Shown here: piece after piece, positions 25,424 through 34,607 of the stretch | How positions within the stretch are numbered: the stretch's first letter is position 1 | Layout: each line of letters starts with the position of its first letter | Origin: Paenibacillus koleovorans NBRC 103111 | GTDB taxonomy: Bacteria; Bacillota; Bacilli; Paenibacillales; NBRC-103111 | Direction of reading: 5' to 3' | Assembly (NCBI RefSeq): GCF_004000845.1 | Contig: NZ_BIMA01000017.1 | Coordinates: forward strand, 1-64,000 | Length of the DNA: 64,000 nucleotides | Translations under genes and position numbers: made by a program | The notes under the pieces: generated by a model | Database searches by the model: none | The model's input: only the letters and a program-made list of their open reading frames with translations | What the model was told of the DNA's origin: nothing

Positions 25424-26527
25424 CTACTTTACCGCTAGTGTTGAGAGTCGACTCAATATTTTCTGTAATTCCATTGAATTTATTAACCCACGATTGCGTA
25501 GGAATTCATTAATATTCTTTTGTATGAGTCCAAAAAATAAATCAAGTTGTTCGAATGAATAGTTTTCCTTTTTAATGCCAATCTTTATTCTGTCATCTTT
25601 TATTAAGAGTTCTATCGATGTAGGATACTCATTTTCCTCGATGACAAAAGTGAAGTGTGTCCTGATTCCTACTAAATCTCGTTTATGAATGAAAAGGTAT
25701 TTGCATATTACTTCATCTGTTAACAGATCATCACCCTTAACCTTAACAGTTTGAGGATTTTTACTTTTCGATGGTGTATCAAGTTCAACAGCATTAATTA
25801 AGCCTATCTTCCCGATTCTCGTGAGACCATGATAGATATAGTCTAGTATCTTAACTGTAGGAAAAGAAAATTCTTGAGTATCAGAAGGTAAGACACCAGA
25901 TAGGTTTATCGAAACTGCCTTAACACTCTTACCAAGTAACTTGTACATGGCAATTAGTGCTTTTTCAAAATAATCTTTATTTCCAGTATAGACAGTAATG
26001 AGTTTAGTATTTTCATTGACGGTTATCCTAATTTTTTTCAAAGACGTACTCGGAGTGGATTCTCTTGCTTCAGGATCAAACCGCAAAATTTTACGGAATG
26101 CAGAGAGAATGAAAATCAATTCGTTATTCAATTTCTGATGATATTCTAAATACGATCGATCAATATGACCATTTTTAAGTAAATCATTGTGATTGTAGTC
26201 ATATTCGGTATTATACTCGACAATTCTTTCCTCAAACTCTTCATTTGTTGGCAACTCTGAATCAAAAGAGGCAACAAATGCCGTGTATCGAATCTTTGGA
26301 TTAAACGCTTTGTCAATAATAACACTTATACTCTCTTTCGGGATTGATGGTACTAAATTATTAATCAATTCAGGTTTACTAGCTTTCGGGTCAATCGGGA
26401 TTGCATCAAACACCTTAATTAAATCTTTTAACGCACTGACACTGTTTTTGGACAGCGCATGTTTGAGTGTCAGTTCTTCCTGTGATATTTCTTCTTCAAT
26501 CAATTGAACCTCGGCTGATTCCTTCAA
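25424..26527 (-). CDS. 367-residue protein of unknown function, first gene of an AT-rich operon
   Basis: It begins at ATG 26527 with GAGGAAAAGG upstream. The N-terminus is acidic and helical (VQLIEEEISQEELTLKHALSKNS). The middle part is mixed alpha/beta with ITVNENTKLITVYTGNKDYFEKALIAMYKLLG, and the C-terminus ends in helices. No catalytic motif is seen. No signal peptide or transmembrane helix, so cytoplasmic. The operon is much more AT-rich than the flanking ligase and phage genes, a sign of separate acquisition. It may be a sensor or effector of a phage-carried module; that is a guess from context. Confidence 0.65.
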   Translation of the reverse strand: MKESAEVQLIEEEISQEELTLKHALSKNSVSALKDLIKVFDAIPIDPKASKPELINNLVPSIPKESISVIIDKAFNPKIRYTAFVASFDSELPTNEEFEERIVEYNTEYDYNHNDLLKNGHIDRSYLEYHQKLNNELIFILSAFRKILRFDPEARESTPSTSLKKIRITVNENTKLITVYTGNKDYFEKALIAMYKLLGKSVKAVSINLSGVLPSDTQEFSFPTVKILDYIYHGLTRIGKIGLINAVELDTPSKSKNPQTVKVKGDDLLTDEVICKYLFIHKRDLVGIRTHFTFVIEENEYPTSIELLIKDDRIKIGIKKENYSFEQLDLFFGLIQKNINEFLRNRGLINSMELQKILSRLSTLAVK

Positions 26528-26678
26528 TCCTTTTCCTCCTCAACCCAATATGGGAGAATATCTCAATTCATCATACCTCATACAGGGTATTATTGGAACA
26601 TAAATCGACAAACAATCTCTCCTTCAATTTGTGACATTTGTCCTAAACATTTTCACCAAATTAATCGAACATTTAAAA

Positions 26679-26760
26679 AGGGGGAACCTTCGGTTCCGCC
26701 CCAAAAACTTATACTTTCTATAATGTAAATAAAGTCCCCGCCAGCCAAATCCAGCGGGGA
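26679..26760. terminator. Two hairpins between the kelch gene and the AT-rich operon
   Basis: GGGGGAACC-TTCG-GGTTCCGCCCC lies at 26679-26702, and CCCCGCCAGCC/GGATCCAGCGGGG-type pairing at 26735-26760. Read leftward the second ends the kelch gene at 26768. The 240-bp gap holds nothing else recognised. Confidence 0.65.
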
Positions 26761-26767
26761 TTTTGTA

Positions 26768-28222
26768 TTACTCTACCAGATATTCGCTAACTTCAAATGT
26801 CTCGATCTTACTGAACGTGATGTAATCCTTCCTGCTCAAGAAGCTCGCCAGGTTGAACGTCTTGTTGATCGTGTAAACCTCGGTGCCGATCCCCTCTGCT
26901 CGGTTGTTGTACCAGTCAATGAAGGCATTCACTTCAGTCATTGAGAGGTCATATTCTTTCTCGAGCCCGCTGACTAAGGTGATCACCAGCAACGCACGAT
27001 TTACGACCGGTGCTTGCGGTGTGGCGGATGCTTCATTGGAGTTTGCGCTCTCCCCGCCAGCGTTGACGGCCGTAACTACGTAGTAGTAAGTCGTGCCGTT
27101 GGTGACGGTTGTGTCGGTATACGTGGTGCCAGTCACGCTCGATGCGACTGTGGTGTATGGGCCACCAGCTGTGGTCGAACGCTTGATATTATAACTTGTT
27201 GCACTAGATACCACAGACCAACTGAGAGAAACTGTAGCATCCCCTGAGGTAGTAACTAAATCCTGTGGTGCACTAGGAAATTCCGGTGGCATATAAGCAA
27301 TAGTTAAATTATTTACTGTTGACCCATTCGCATTCCCTCCTGCTACGTATATTTTACCTCCTATTGTCGCAGCTCCCGCAGAATGTACTGTTTCAGGCAT
27401 ATCTGATCTTCTTATCCATGTATCAGTCAAAGGGTTGTACTCTTCTACTTCAGACAATACACTTCCAGTACTGTTCCCACCGAATATATATACCTTGCCT
27501 TGAATAGAGGCTGATGAGAGACTCGCTTTACCTGTACCTAGACTTGATTTACTTTCCCATGCATCAGTCTCAGTGTTATATGCTTGCACTGACTTATTAT
27601 TTATACCATCGTAGCCACCAATTACAAAAATTCTATTTTCTACTGCTGCTGCAGTCGTAGAATATCTCCCTGTTGGGATAGGAGCTTTTGTAGACCAAGT
27701 GTTTGTAGATGGATCGTACATTTCAACATCAGTAGGATTAATCGACCCATTTCGTCCACCGATGGCATACAACTTTCCATCAACGCTAACAACAGCATGA
27801 CCATATCTAGGTGTAGACAAATTTGCACCTGACGTCCACGTATCTGTCATTGTGTTGTATATTTCTAAAGTTCCAATTGCCCCGCTTGCTGTTTGTCCGC
27901 CTACGACATAAATTTTATCACCAATACTTGCAGCCCCTGAATATTTTCTACCAGTAGGCATGCTTGTTTTTAGTGACCATGAATTGCTTGCAGGGTTGTA
28001 TTCTTGAACCGTATTGGAGTAAATATTGCTTGTTAGCGTCCGACCGCCAAAAACGTATAATTTTCCATTGGCGGCAGATGCAACTGACATTTCATGTCTG
28101 CCTTGACTCATATCAGCCTTTGTCTCCCACGTATCTCCCGCAGCTGAAACTGAAACTGCAAAGAAAGATATCGCTAATGCAAGCATCATAAGAATAACAA
28201 ACACTCTCTGAATATTTTTCAT
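26768..28222 (-). CDS. Secreted kelch-repeat protein with FN3 domain
   Basis: 484 residues from ATG 28222. A signal peptide (1-27, ending VSAAG) precedes about six kelch repeats (30-305), each with a GK(I/L)YV(F/V)GG motif and a later NTWS/TDTW. An FN3 domain follows (about 310-400; [17 protein letters not shown]). The C-terminal 80 residues ([30 protein letters not shown]) form a small domain I cannot name. The beta-propeller suggests protein or sugar binding outside the cell. It lies just beyond the phage lysis genes, a usual place for lysogenic-conversion genes. Confidence 0.78.
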   Translation of the reverse strand: MKNIQRVFVILMMLALAISFFAVSVSAAGDTWETKADMSQGRHEMSVASAANGKLYVFGGRTLTSNIYSNTVQEYNPASNSWSLKTSMPTGRKYSGAASIGDKIYVVGGQTASGAIGTLEIYNTMTDTWTSGANLSTPRYGHAVVSVDGKLYAIGGRNGSINPTDVEMYDPSTNTWSTKAPIPTGRYSTTAAAVENRIFVIGGYDGINNKSVQAYNTETDAWESKSSLGTGKASLSSASIQGKVYIFGGNSTGSVLSEVEEYNPLTDTWIRRSDMPETVHSAGAATIGGKIYVAGGNANGSTVNNLTIAYMPPEFPSAPQDLVTTSGDATVSLSWSVVSSATSYNIKRSTTAGGPYTTVASSVTGTTYTDTTVTNGTTYYYVVTAVNAGGESANSNEASATPQAPVVNRALLVITLVSGLEKEYDLSMTEVNAFIDWYNNRAEGIGTEVYTINKTFNLASFLSRKDYITFSKIETFEVSEYLVE

Positions 28223-28342
28223 AAATCCTCCTATAAATGATATTTTTTATGTCATGAATTCGATACTACTCGTATCTCGAAGGGCTGTCCATGCAGAAAC
28301 TTGAAAATAATGTATGTTTTAGTCGAATCATGAGAAATTCTT

Positions 28343-29173
28343 TTACAACTGCCCCGATACTTTCCGCAGCTCATTGGCAAGTCGGTGAAATTCTTCCTTC
28401 GCTTCAGGATCAGCAGTCGCACCGTGTGCTGCGCTGAGGAAGCTTATCACCTTATTAGCGTCCTCTGCACTTAGCGGTATGGCCGGCGCCTCGATCGCTG
28501 CACCGATTTGGTCGAACAGCGTCACGAGCTCCGATGCTGTCAGTTCGCCGCCGAATGCCTTCACCGCATAGGTGTAGTCCGTGAATGTGCCGGACCGGTA
28601 TAGGGCATCCAGCCGATTTCCAAGCGCGCCCCACTCTTCAGTTGGTAATTGCATGTCGTTTCCTCCGTTTTGTAATCTCCGGTCAACCTCGGCTTTAAAT
28701 GCTTCCCACTCCTCCGGATGCTCAACCCACCGCTTAGGGCATACCTTCCGCGTCACGTCGTAATGCCGCATGAAGTCGGCCGTTGTCAGGCCGTAAAGCT
28801 GACACAACTCCACGCCGATCTGTACGGCCCGCTCGTAGGTGGCCGGGTGAAAGCTCAAATCCGGCTCAATACACAATTCCACGCCGACGCTGAATGGGTT
28901 AGCCTGAGACGCGTGATATGCGACCTCATCGAGAGGGATGATGAGTAACGACTCCGATGGGTCGATGAACAGGTGTGCCGATGCGTATGTGTCGACCTTG
29001 TCGTCGTATGGGTCCTGCCGCACCAGAGTGTCGCCAAAGTATCCGAAGTGCCCACGGGCGGTGGCGCCAGGGTTGCCTGTGTAGTGCCAGACGATGTTCC
29101 GCGTCAGCTGTCGTTTGGTTCCGGGACGGCTGAAAGGGTTGATCGGTATGATGGCTTCATTCCAGGAGGTCAT
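28343..29173 (-). CDS. Phage endolysin: N-acetylmuramoyl-L-alanine amidase
   Basis: 276 residues from ATG 29173 (AGGAGGCGATAAGAA upstream). The Amidase_2/PGRP domain covers about 1-170: zinc ligands H30 (VWHYTG), H137 (MRHYD) and C145 (CPKRW) are in place. The C-terminal 100 residues are helical and may bind the cell wall. It cuts the bond between muramic acid and L-Ala at lysis. It overlaps the holin gene by 4 bp (ATGA). Confidence 0.9.
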   Translation of the reverse strand: MTSWNEAIIPINPFSRPGTKRQLTRNIVWHYTGNPGATARGHFGYFGDTLVRQDPYDDKVDTYASAHLFIDPSESLLIIPLDEVAYHASQANPFSVGVELCIEPDLSFHPATYERAVQIGVELCQLYGLTTADFMRHYDVTRKVCPKRWVEHPEEWEAFKAEVDRRLQNGGNDMQLPTEEWGALGNRLDALYRSGTFTDYTYAVKAFGGELTASELVTLFDQIGAAIEAPAIPLSAEDANKVISFLSAAHGATADPEAKEEFHRLANELRKVSGQL

Positions 29174-29481
29174 TTCTTATCGCCTCCTGGAGGATTAATT
29201 GATTTAATCTGTATTTGGGCGGCCGCAGCCGCCACGATATACGCATTTGCAAACGATAGGAAGTAAATCCGCCAATCCCACGCCGGCGCACCTTGCGCGA
29301 ACTGAGCGGCAAGCAGCACGATCCACGCAATGAGAACCGCATAGATGTCGGTCGGCAGCCCCCAACGCACCGTCAGCCGGTCGACGAGCACCTTGGTGTA
29401 CTGCACGATGTAAAAAGTCAATAAAGAAGCCCCGCCGATTGTCAGCAGGGCCGTCCAAGTAAAGAGTTGTCCGTTGTCCAA
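29170..29481 (-). CDS. Phage holin
   Basis: 103 residues from TTG 29481, chosen because AGGAGC is 9 bp upstream; the GTG at 29490 is too close. Three hydrophobic helices (about 8-30, 41-62, 72-92) and a basic tail (SINPPGGDKK) are seen. Its place between XhlA-like and amidase genes fits a holin that lets the endolysin through the membrane. Confidence 0.8.
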   Translation of the reverse strand: MDNGQLFTWTALLTIGGASLLTFYIVQYTKVLVDRLTVRWGLPTDIYAVLIAWIVLLAAQFAQGAPAWDWRIYFLSFANAYIVAAAAAQIQIKSINPPGGDKK

Positions 29482-29486
29482 ACCAT

Positions 29487-29825
29487 TCACGCTCCTATGG
29501 TTTTCCAGATTAATGCGATTCCGCCGGCAATCACTCCAGCGATAATGGCTCCAAGCACGGTACGCCATAGCCATTTGATATCGTCTTGTACGCCACCCAG
29601 CCGTTTGTCTGTATCCGACTCGACCTTATCGATTCGATGATGTGCGGACTTGGCTCGCTGATCAGCCTCTCGTGCAATGTCGTCGGATCGATCGAGCTTG
29701 TCCACTAGTCGATTGACGCTGTGGGCCATATCGCCGATAGCTTTTGCATTCGCTTCCCCATTCGCCTCAAGCCGGCTAACTTTGACCGCGATGTCTGAAA
29801 GCATTTTGATTTCTGGTTCACTCAT
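29487..29825 (-). CDS. xhlA: XhlA-like phage lysis protein
   Basis: 112 residues from ATG 29825. A long coiled coil (5-85, heptad-like with VKVSRLEANGEANAKAIGDMAHSVNRLVDKL) is followed by one C-terminal transmembrane helix (TVLGAIIAGVIAGGIALIW). This is the XhlA (hemolysin XhlA) architecture, which works with the holin in PBSX-type lysis cassettes. Confidence 0.85.
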   Translation of the reverse strand: MSEPEIKMLSDIAVKVSRLEANGEANAKAIGDMAHSVNRLVDKLDRSDDIAREADQRAKSAHHRIDKVESDTDKRLGGVQDDIKWLWRTVLGAIIAGVIAGGIALIWKTIGA

Positions 29826-29877
29826 CCCCAACACCGCCCCGAAATAAAAATAGCTCCGATCGGTTCGGAGCCGGGCT

Positions 29878-30081
29878 CTACTCTTCGAAAGCTTCTACTG
29901 CATCGTAGGCAAGCGCGAGCTTGTCCATCTCGGCCTGCTCGAGTGCCGCCTGCTGCGTGGCGCCTTGGGCTTCACATGCTACTTTGTTCAGTTGCCTTTC
30001 ATACCACATGGCCTGCAAGTTCCGCAGACGTTGCTGCTTGAGCTGGGCTTTGAGTTCGGTTGGTACGTTGGTTACGGACAT
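29878..30081 (-). CDS. Small phage protein
   Basis: 67 residues from ATG 30081 (GAGGAGCGTGTTTACC upstream). It is helical and Gln/Ala-rich (LKQQRLRNLQAMWYERQLN). It is typical of the XkdX-like small gene between tail fibre and lysis genes, but I see no clear XkdX signature. Confidence 0.6.
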   Translation of the reverse strand: MSVTNVPTELKAQLKQQRLRNLQAMWYERQLNKVACEAQGATQQAALEQAEMDKLALAYDAVEAFEE

Positions 30082-30096
30082 GGTAAACACGCTCCT

Positions 30097-31239
30097 CTAT
30101 AGGATTGAATTTAATGACGAAACCAGGTCGTTTAAATACGAAGCATAAATATCTTGATTAGGGCTTTTAGTTGATGGCGGCAAGGTGGGCGGACTCATTG
30201 GATTGATTGAGTTTACCGCTTCATTGAAAATAGTGGCGGTGAAGTAATTCCCGGTGTTCACGGTGGTAAACCCGAACGCTCCGAGACCTTTATATGTTCT
30301 GAAAGCATCGATCTTGGCGGTAAATGCATTCCACTCATCATCTGATAAATTGAAATCCCCTCCCGGTGTCTTAGAGAATGTCCAGCTGAAATTAGACGGC
30401 CGCGCCGGTACGGCAGTAAAACTCCCGGATGTCGGCAGGGTCGACCAATTTCCCTGCACATCTATAGCATAGGCGGCCAGCGTATACGAGGTCCCATGTG
30501 ATAGGCCCGTGAACGTGTAGGATGCGCTTCCTCCGCTCTGCGAAGCTGTACCGTCATAAACACCGTTTTTGTAAAAAGCAAATCCACTCAATCCGGATGC
30601 GTTGCCAAGCGAGGGACTATTATCCCAGCCTGATGCTTGCACCTGGATCGAAGTGGATGTTGAGGTTAGTTTGACTATCGAATTAGCATACGGTAGTGTC
30701 TCGTCCTTAGATTTGATCGTGATCGGATCGCTTGAAGGTCCGACCCCATACGCGTTCGCCGCGTAAACCCGTATGCTATAGTCCCAATACTCCTTATCGA
30801 TAGAGATAGTTGTAGATGTGCCGGAGACAGATGCTTTCCAAGTCCCATCCGCGTACACGTCATAGTAGGTCGCCGAGTACACACCTGACCAGTTTAAGCT
30901 CAATTGATGACCGGTCAGTGCGGATCCGCCGACTGTGGGCTTACCGGTTGGAGGGCTCGGAGCCAGATCGGTGATGTAGGACCCGGCACCGGTCTCGACC
31001 AACAGAACACCACCCACCAAACAGTCGTTAGCAATGCCATATGTGGTGTTCGCGCTCAGCCCGCTGAACGTCTGCGTGTGCGTGTAATAACCGTTCCCAT
31101 CCGGATCGGACATGGCACTCGTGGCATACAGGCTGCCGTTAAGGTACCACTTAATCGTGCTCGCGTTGTAATAGTTGGAGTCAGCACGGATCGTAAGAGA
31201 GTTGTGTGTACCCGAGACATACGTTAGTGTGGTAGCCAA
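30097..31239 (-). CDS. Phage tail/fibre protein with FN3-like domains
   Basis: 380 residues. Beta-rich repeats resemble FN3: LSLNWSGVYSATYYDVYADG (about 112-131) and a second around FTGLSHGTSYTLAAYAIDVQG. The last 80 residues (DDEWNAFTAKIDAFRTYKG) look like a trimerisation or attachment tail. It is probably a virion-surface adhesin. It is leftward and is separated from the long fibre genes by a rightward pair of genes. Confidence 0.65.
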   Translation of the reverse strand: MATTLTYVSGTHNSLTIRADSNYYNASTIKWYLNGSLYATSAMSDPDGNGYYTHTQTFSGLSANTTYGIANDCLVGGVLLVETGAGSYITDLAPSPPTGKPTVGGSALTGHQLSLNWSGVYSATYYDVYADGTWKASVSGTSTTISIDKEYWDYSIRVYAANAYGVGPSSDPITIKSKDETLPYANSIVKLTSTSTSIQVQASGWDNSPSLGNASGLSGFAFYKNGVYDGTASQSGGSASYTFTGLSHGTSYTLAAYAIDVQGNWSTLPTSGSFTAVPARPSNFSWTFSKTPGGDFNLSDDEWNAFTAKIDAFRTYKGLGAFGFTTVNTGNYFTATIFNEAVNSINPMSPPTLPPSTKSPNQDIYASYLNDLVSSLNSIL

Positions 31240-31348
31240 ATCACTCCCCCCTTGGAACTACTAGACTCTGAAATCGTATTGAAAATTGGAACCCTCTATG
31301 TACTTCGCAGTTCGCCGCAGCATCCCCCCAACTCCAACCAAAAAGGAA

Positions 31349-31414
31349 AAACCTCCCTGCTGTCGAATAATGGTAGTTGTCCAGACTCACCAGTTTCGAA
31401 CCGGAAGGAGGTTT
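31349..31414 (+). promoter_or_regulatory. Inverted repeat that would mask a ribosome binding site
   Basis: AAACCTCC (31349-31356) is the exact complement of GGAGGTTT (31407-31414), which contains the ribosome site of the gene at 31418. Pairing in the mRNA would hide that site. The loop between them is about 50 nt. Confidence 0.5.
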
Positions 31415-31417
31415 AAG

Positions 31418-31657
31418 TTGAAATCGACTATATCCGTTTCAAACATTTCAAATGAATTGCTGAAAGAACTGCTTCCGCAGTATGAAGAGCAACTGAAGAA
31501 TAATATTGCTGCGGTCGCCAATGAGGACGGAAGAGTTCGGAATCGTGCAATCCAAGTGGCAGAAGTTGAAGCCCTGAGAGTTCATTTAGAAAGATTCACC
31601 GTTCATCTTGTTCAGCGAGTTATTGATGAGATAAGTGTCCGCGAATCTTCTGGATAA
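31418..31657 (+). CDS. Small rightward protein within the prophage
   Basis: 79 residues from TTG 31418 (GGAAGGAGGTTTAAG upstream). It is helical (ELLKELLPQYEEQLKNNIAAVANEDGR), with no signal or known motif. It opposes the late operon and overlaps the end of the convergent gene at 31620 by 38 bp. It may be expressed in the lysogen. Confidence 0.6.
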   Translation: MKSTISVSNISNELLKELLPQYEEQLKNNIAAVANEDGRVRNRAIQVAEVEALRVHLERFTVHLVQRVIDEISVRESSG

Positions 31658-31883
31658 GATCATCGCGATCTCGAAGTAACTCCTCTACATCCTCTACCTC
31701 TTCCGTGAACTTAATGCGTTGTGGTTGGGGCTGCTCGTATCTGAGGTCAACTGCTGACGATGATTCGAGCAGCTTCTGAAACTCATCGGGATCCATTGCA
31801 TGCTTTCCTTGAACAGTTACTATCTGACTAGCGCAAGCTGATCCAGTAAAAATACCCTGATCTGTAATCGCTGTTTTGTCCAT
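31620..31883 (-). CDS. Small acidic phage protein
   Basis: 87 residues from ATG 31883 (GTGGAGGAATGTCGG upstream). It has a C-terminal acidic helix (FTEEVEDVEELLRDRDDLIQKIRGH). Not recognised. It is convergent with the gene at 31418. Confidence 0.55.
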   Translation of the reverse strand: MDKTAITDQGIFTGSACASQIVTVQGKHAMDPDEFQKLLESSSAVDLRYEQPQPQRIKFTEEVEDVEELLRDRDDLIQKIRGHLSHQ

Positions 31884-31931
31884 TCCGACATTCCTCCACT
31901 TTCATATATTGATTCAAAGGAGCTGATTGTT

Positions 31932-32540
31932 TTGAAGAAGTACCTGATCGGCGCCGTGGCCGGCGCTGCCCTGATGTTCTCCGCTCAAATCTTTGCCGAA
32001 GACGGCCTCGAGAAGATCGAAGCCTACCTCCGCCCGGGCCTACCGATCAAGCTGGACGGACAAAAGCTGCAGCTTGAAAACCCGCCGGTGATGGTCGACG
32101 GGTCTACGTATCTGCCGCTGCGCGAGATGGCCGGCATATTTGGCAAGGACGTGCACTGGAACGAAGCTGAGCAGACGGTGGAGCTGGGCAAGCGGGCGGG
32201 AACTGTCACGCCAGCTGCAACGCCGGGGCCTACGGTTACGCCCACTCCGCCGCCGATAGAGCAAAAACCGGAATTAAAGCAGCTACCAAACTATTCGGAA
32301 GCGTATGAAGCACTGGAGTTCGATGGGATCATATATGTTCCTGGAGACAAGGCTGCAAAGCACTTTAACTTGGAGATCGGATATGACCCAAGCAACGGAT
32401 ATAACTTTATAAAAGGGACCAATATCTTTTTCCTAGTAGGGGGTGCCTCTAAACCCGGTGATGACGGATTCCGTTACGGTGATGTTACCTACCTCCGGGA
32501 ATCATTTTTCACAAGAGCCAAAACCGAATTAAATAAATGA
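31932..32540 (+). CDS. Secreted stalk-domain (copper amine oxidase N-terminal-like) protein
   Basis: 202 residues from TTG 31932 (AAAGGAGCTGATTGT upstream). A signal peptide (1-22, ending IFA) is followed by the stalk domain: PVMVDGSTYLPLREMAGIFGKDVHWNEAEQTVELG. After a Pro/Thr linker (95-110) a second half-copy DGIIYVPGDKAAKHFNLEIGYDPSN is seen. Such domains are common in Paenibacillus surface proteins. It is rightward within the prophage, ending 1 bp before the tail gene, so it is probably a lysogenic-conversion gene. Confidence 0.75.
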   Translation: MKKYLIGAVAGAALMFSAQIFAEDGLEKIEAYLRPGLPIKLDGQKLQLENPPVMVDGSTYLPLREMAGIFGKDVHWNEAEQTVELGKRAGTVTPAATPGPTVTPTPPPIEQKPELKQLPNYSEAYEALEFDGIIYVPGDKAAKHFNLEIGYDPSNGYNFIKGTNIFFLVGGASKPGDDGFRYGDVTYLRESFFTRAKTELNK

Positions 32541-34601
32541 TCATTTGAACTTTGCATTTATGACTGCCGTGTTCTGAACCCAAGATTGCCCGGCAATATT
32601 GTCACCATTTATTTGGCCAGCACCAATAAAGGCTTTATTAATGTTAACCCCTATTACACCAAAAGCGTTCAAATTAATATCATCAGCTGCATTAATAGTA
32701 AGCTCGCCAGCATTATAACTAATTGAAGCTCCCCAACCAAATGCGCTTGAGAATTGAATCGATTTGGCAGTATTGCTACTTTGATTGCCAACATATATGT
32801 TGTTCCCGACCGTAAGGTCAGTACCGACATTGATTGTAGTTCCGGCAGAAATAGAGCCACCGGTTATTGATGGTGCCGAAAGTGAAATTCCCGCCACCAC
32901 ATAATTCGCCGTGATGCCAAGTGCATTCACGTATCCGGTGGTCACAGTATTACCAATGATGGTCGTTACTCCGGCCGCATCCTTAGCCGTACCGAGCCCG
33001 ACATTGGTACCGACAATTAAGCTATCTATCATCGCAGTGCTAATCTTGGCAACGCCGGCGATCAGCTGGTCCGTGGTCACCTGGCCGGTATATATCCCGC
33101 CCGAGGTGAGCAGCGTCGTTTTGTTGTTCCAAGTTCCTGCGCTGCCAATCAACCCGTCTCCGATCGTCTGACCGAATGGACCGATGACAATCTGGTTCGC
33201 ATAAACCTGAGCAAATTCGCCAAGGATGCCGACGACATATTCGGCGGCCACGCCATCAGCTGTGACGGCAGCGCGCACCGTCTCCCACCCATCTGTCGAT
33301 ACTCCCAAGCCCGCAGCGGTCAATTTGACTTGACGCTGGGGGTTTAGTTTATCTTGAGCTAGGATACCACCGTCCTCCGGGTAGATCAGCTCCGTTTTGG
33401 AATTGTTGATGTCGGTGATGGCTTGCCGAGCTGCCGATTCGAAGGCGGTGGTCCGAACGCGGCCGCCGGTCATCAGGTCGTCTACGATACGCTTGGACCG
33501 GTCCAGGTCGGCAATAATGTCGTTGTAGTCTCGCTTCAGGAAGTTGGCCAGATTCACGCTCGCATGCTTGTCCATGGCAAACGGGTATTCGACCAGCTCC
33601 ACGATCCGGGCGCCGATGTCCAGCATCTCCATGCCTTCGTCAACGCAGAGTACGTCGTCACCGAGATATGGTTCCGGCTCTTCCGGATCAATTTTGTGCA
33701 GGTCCGCCGGGTTAATATGGATGTCGAGCTGCGGAACCTCAGCGCGCCGGAGCGCCTTCCTCGTTGCCTCCAGCAGCTCCAGCGGATCCTCAATGTTCTG
33801 GTCTATGATCTCGCCGTCGTAGTACGTGTTGGTCGAATTTGACCAGCTGGCGGCGTAAGGAGAGATCAGGTAGTTGACCTTGATGAGCCCGCCGGCGATG
33901 GCCCCCGGGACCGTGTTCAGGAGGTCTTGTTCCTCGCTCGTAAGGTGCGAGGCCGGCAGGTCGATAAAGGTTAGTCCGTCCTTCATCTGAGCGAACATGC
34001 GCGTCACCAGCGCGCCAACATCGTCGCCGAAGGTGAGGCCCATTGTGTTCTTGCCGTACCGGTACTGCAGCCCGCGGTCAATGCCGATCCGTTCCTTCAG
34101 GTGAATGACGAAGTTGTCGGGGTCCACCTCGCAGCCAAAAGTGCTAACCACGAAGTTCAGCGCCTGCAGCGCATTCCCCCGCCCGAAATCCTTGATGTCC
34201 TTCGGATCAAAGGTTGAGTCAATCGAGAAGGTGAATACGCCGCTGGTCGCATCACTGATCGCATCGGTGAGTGTGCTAATCGATACCCCAAACGCTTCGC
34301 CGACATAGGCATCGTATGGCATTTTGATATCGGCCAGCTTGAACATGACATGCCGGCAACTCACCAGCGCCATCCGCTTCAACTTTTTCCGATCCCTTCG
34401 TCGGCTGTTGATCACATAAAATTGGCCACGCTCGTCTTGAACGTGGCCTTTCAGTCGGATGGAGTCAACGTAATCCTCGCTTGTCATCGGAACTTGGAAA
34501 GATAGGTCGTAGTCCGAATTGATCCGGCGCCGCCGCTGGACCTCCGTAGCGTCCGTCAGGATTCCGAGAGGAACAAGATTCTTGTCGAAGACCTTTAGCA
34601 C
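32541..34601 (-). CDS. Phage tail spike / tail endopeptidase-like protein
   Basis: 686 residues. The N-terminal 350 residues match the prophage tail protein pattern (MLKVFDKNLVPLGILTDATEVQRRRRINSDYDL, SSHLTSEEQ-like and TRKALRRAEVPQLDIHINPADL), the gp27/Tal-like hub that follows Dit. The C-terminal part has Gly/Thr-rich beta-helix repeats (SGGIYTGQVTTDQLIAG, ITGGSISAGTTINVG). It probably forms the tail tip that contacts the cell wall. It follows a tail protein gene by 6 bp. Confidence 0.78.
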   Translation of the reverse strand: MLKVFDKNLVPLGILTDATEVQRRRRINSDYDLSFQVPMTSEDYVDSIRLKGHVQDERGQFYVINSRRRDRKKLKRMALVSCRHVMFKLADIKMPYDAYVGEAFGVSISTLTDAISDATSGVFTFSIDSTFDPKDIKDFGRGNALQALNFVVSTFGCEVDPDNFVIHLKERIGIDRGLQYRYGKNTMGLTFGDDVGALVTRMFAQMKDGLTFIDLPASHLTSEEQDLLNTVPGAIAGGLIKVNYLISPYAASWSNSTNTYYDGEIIDQNIEDPLELLEATRKALRRAEVPQLDIHINPADLHKIDPEEPEPYLGDDVLCVDEGMEMLDIGARIVELVEYPFAMDKHASVNLANFLKRDYNDIIADLDRSKRIVDDLMTGGRVRTTAFESAARQAITDINNSKTELIYPEDGGILAQDKLNPQRQVKLTAAGLGVSTDGWETVRAAVTADGVAAEYVVGILGEFAQVYANQIVIGPFGQTIGDGLIGSAGTWNNKTTLLTSGGIYTGQVTTDQLIAGVAKISTAMIDSLIVGTNVGLGTAKDAAGVTTIIGNTVTTGYVNALGITANYVVAGISLSAPSITGGSISAGTTINVGTDLTVGNNIYVGNQSSNTAKSIQFSSAFGWGASISYNAGELTINAADDINLNAFGVIGVNINKAFIGAGQINGDNIAGQSWVQNTAVINAKFK

Positions 34602-34607
34602 ACGCTA

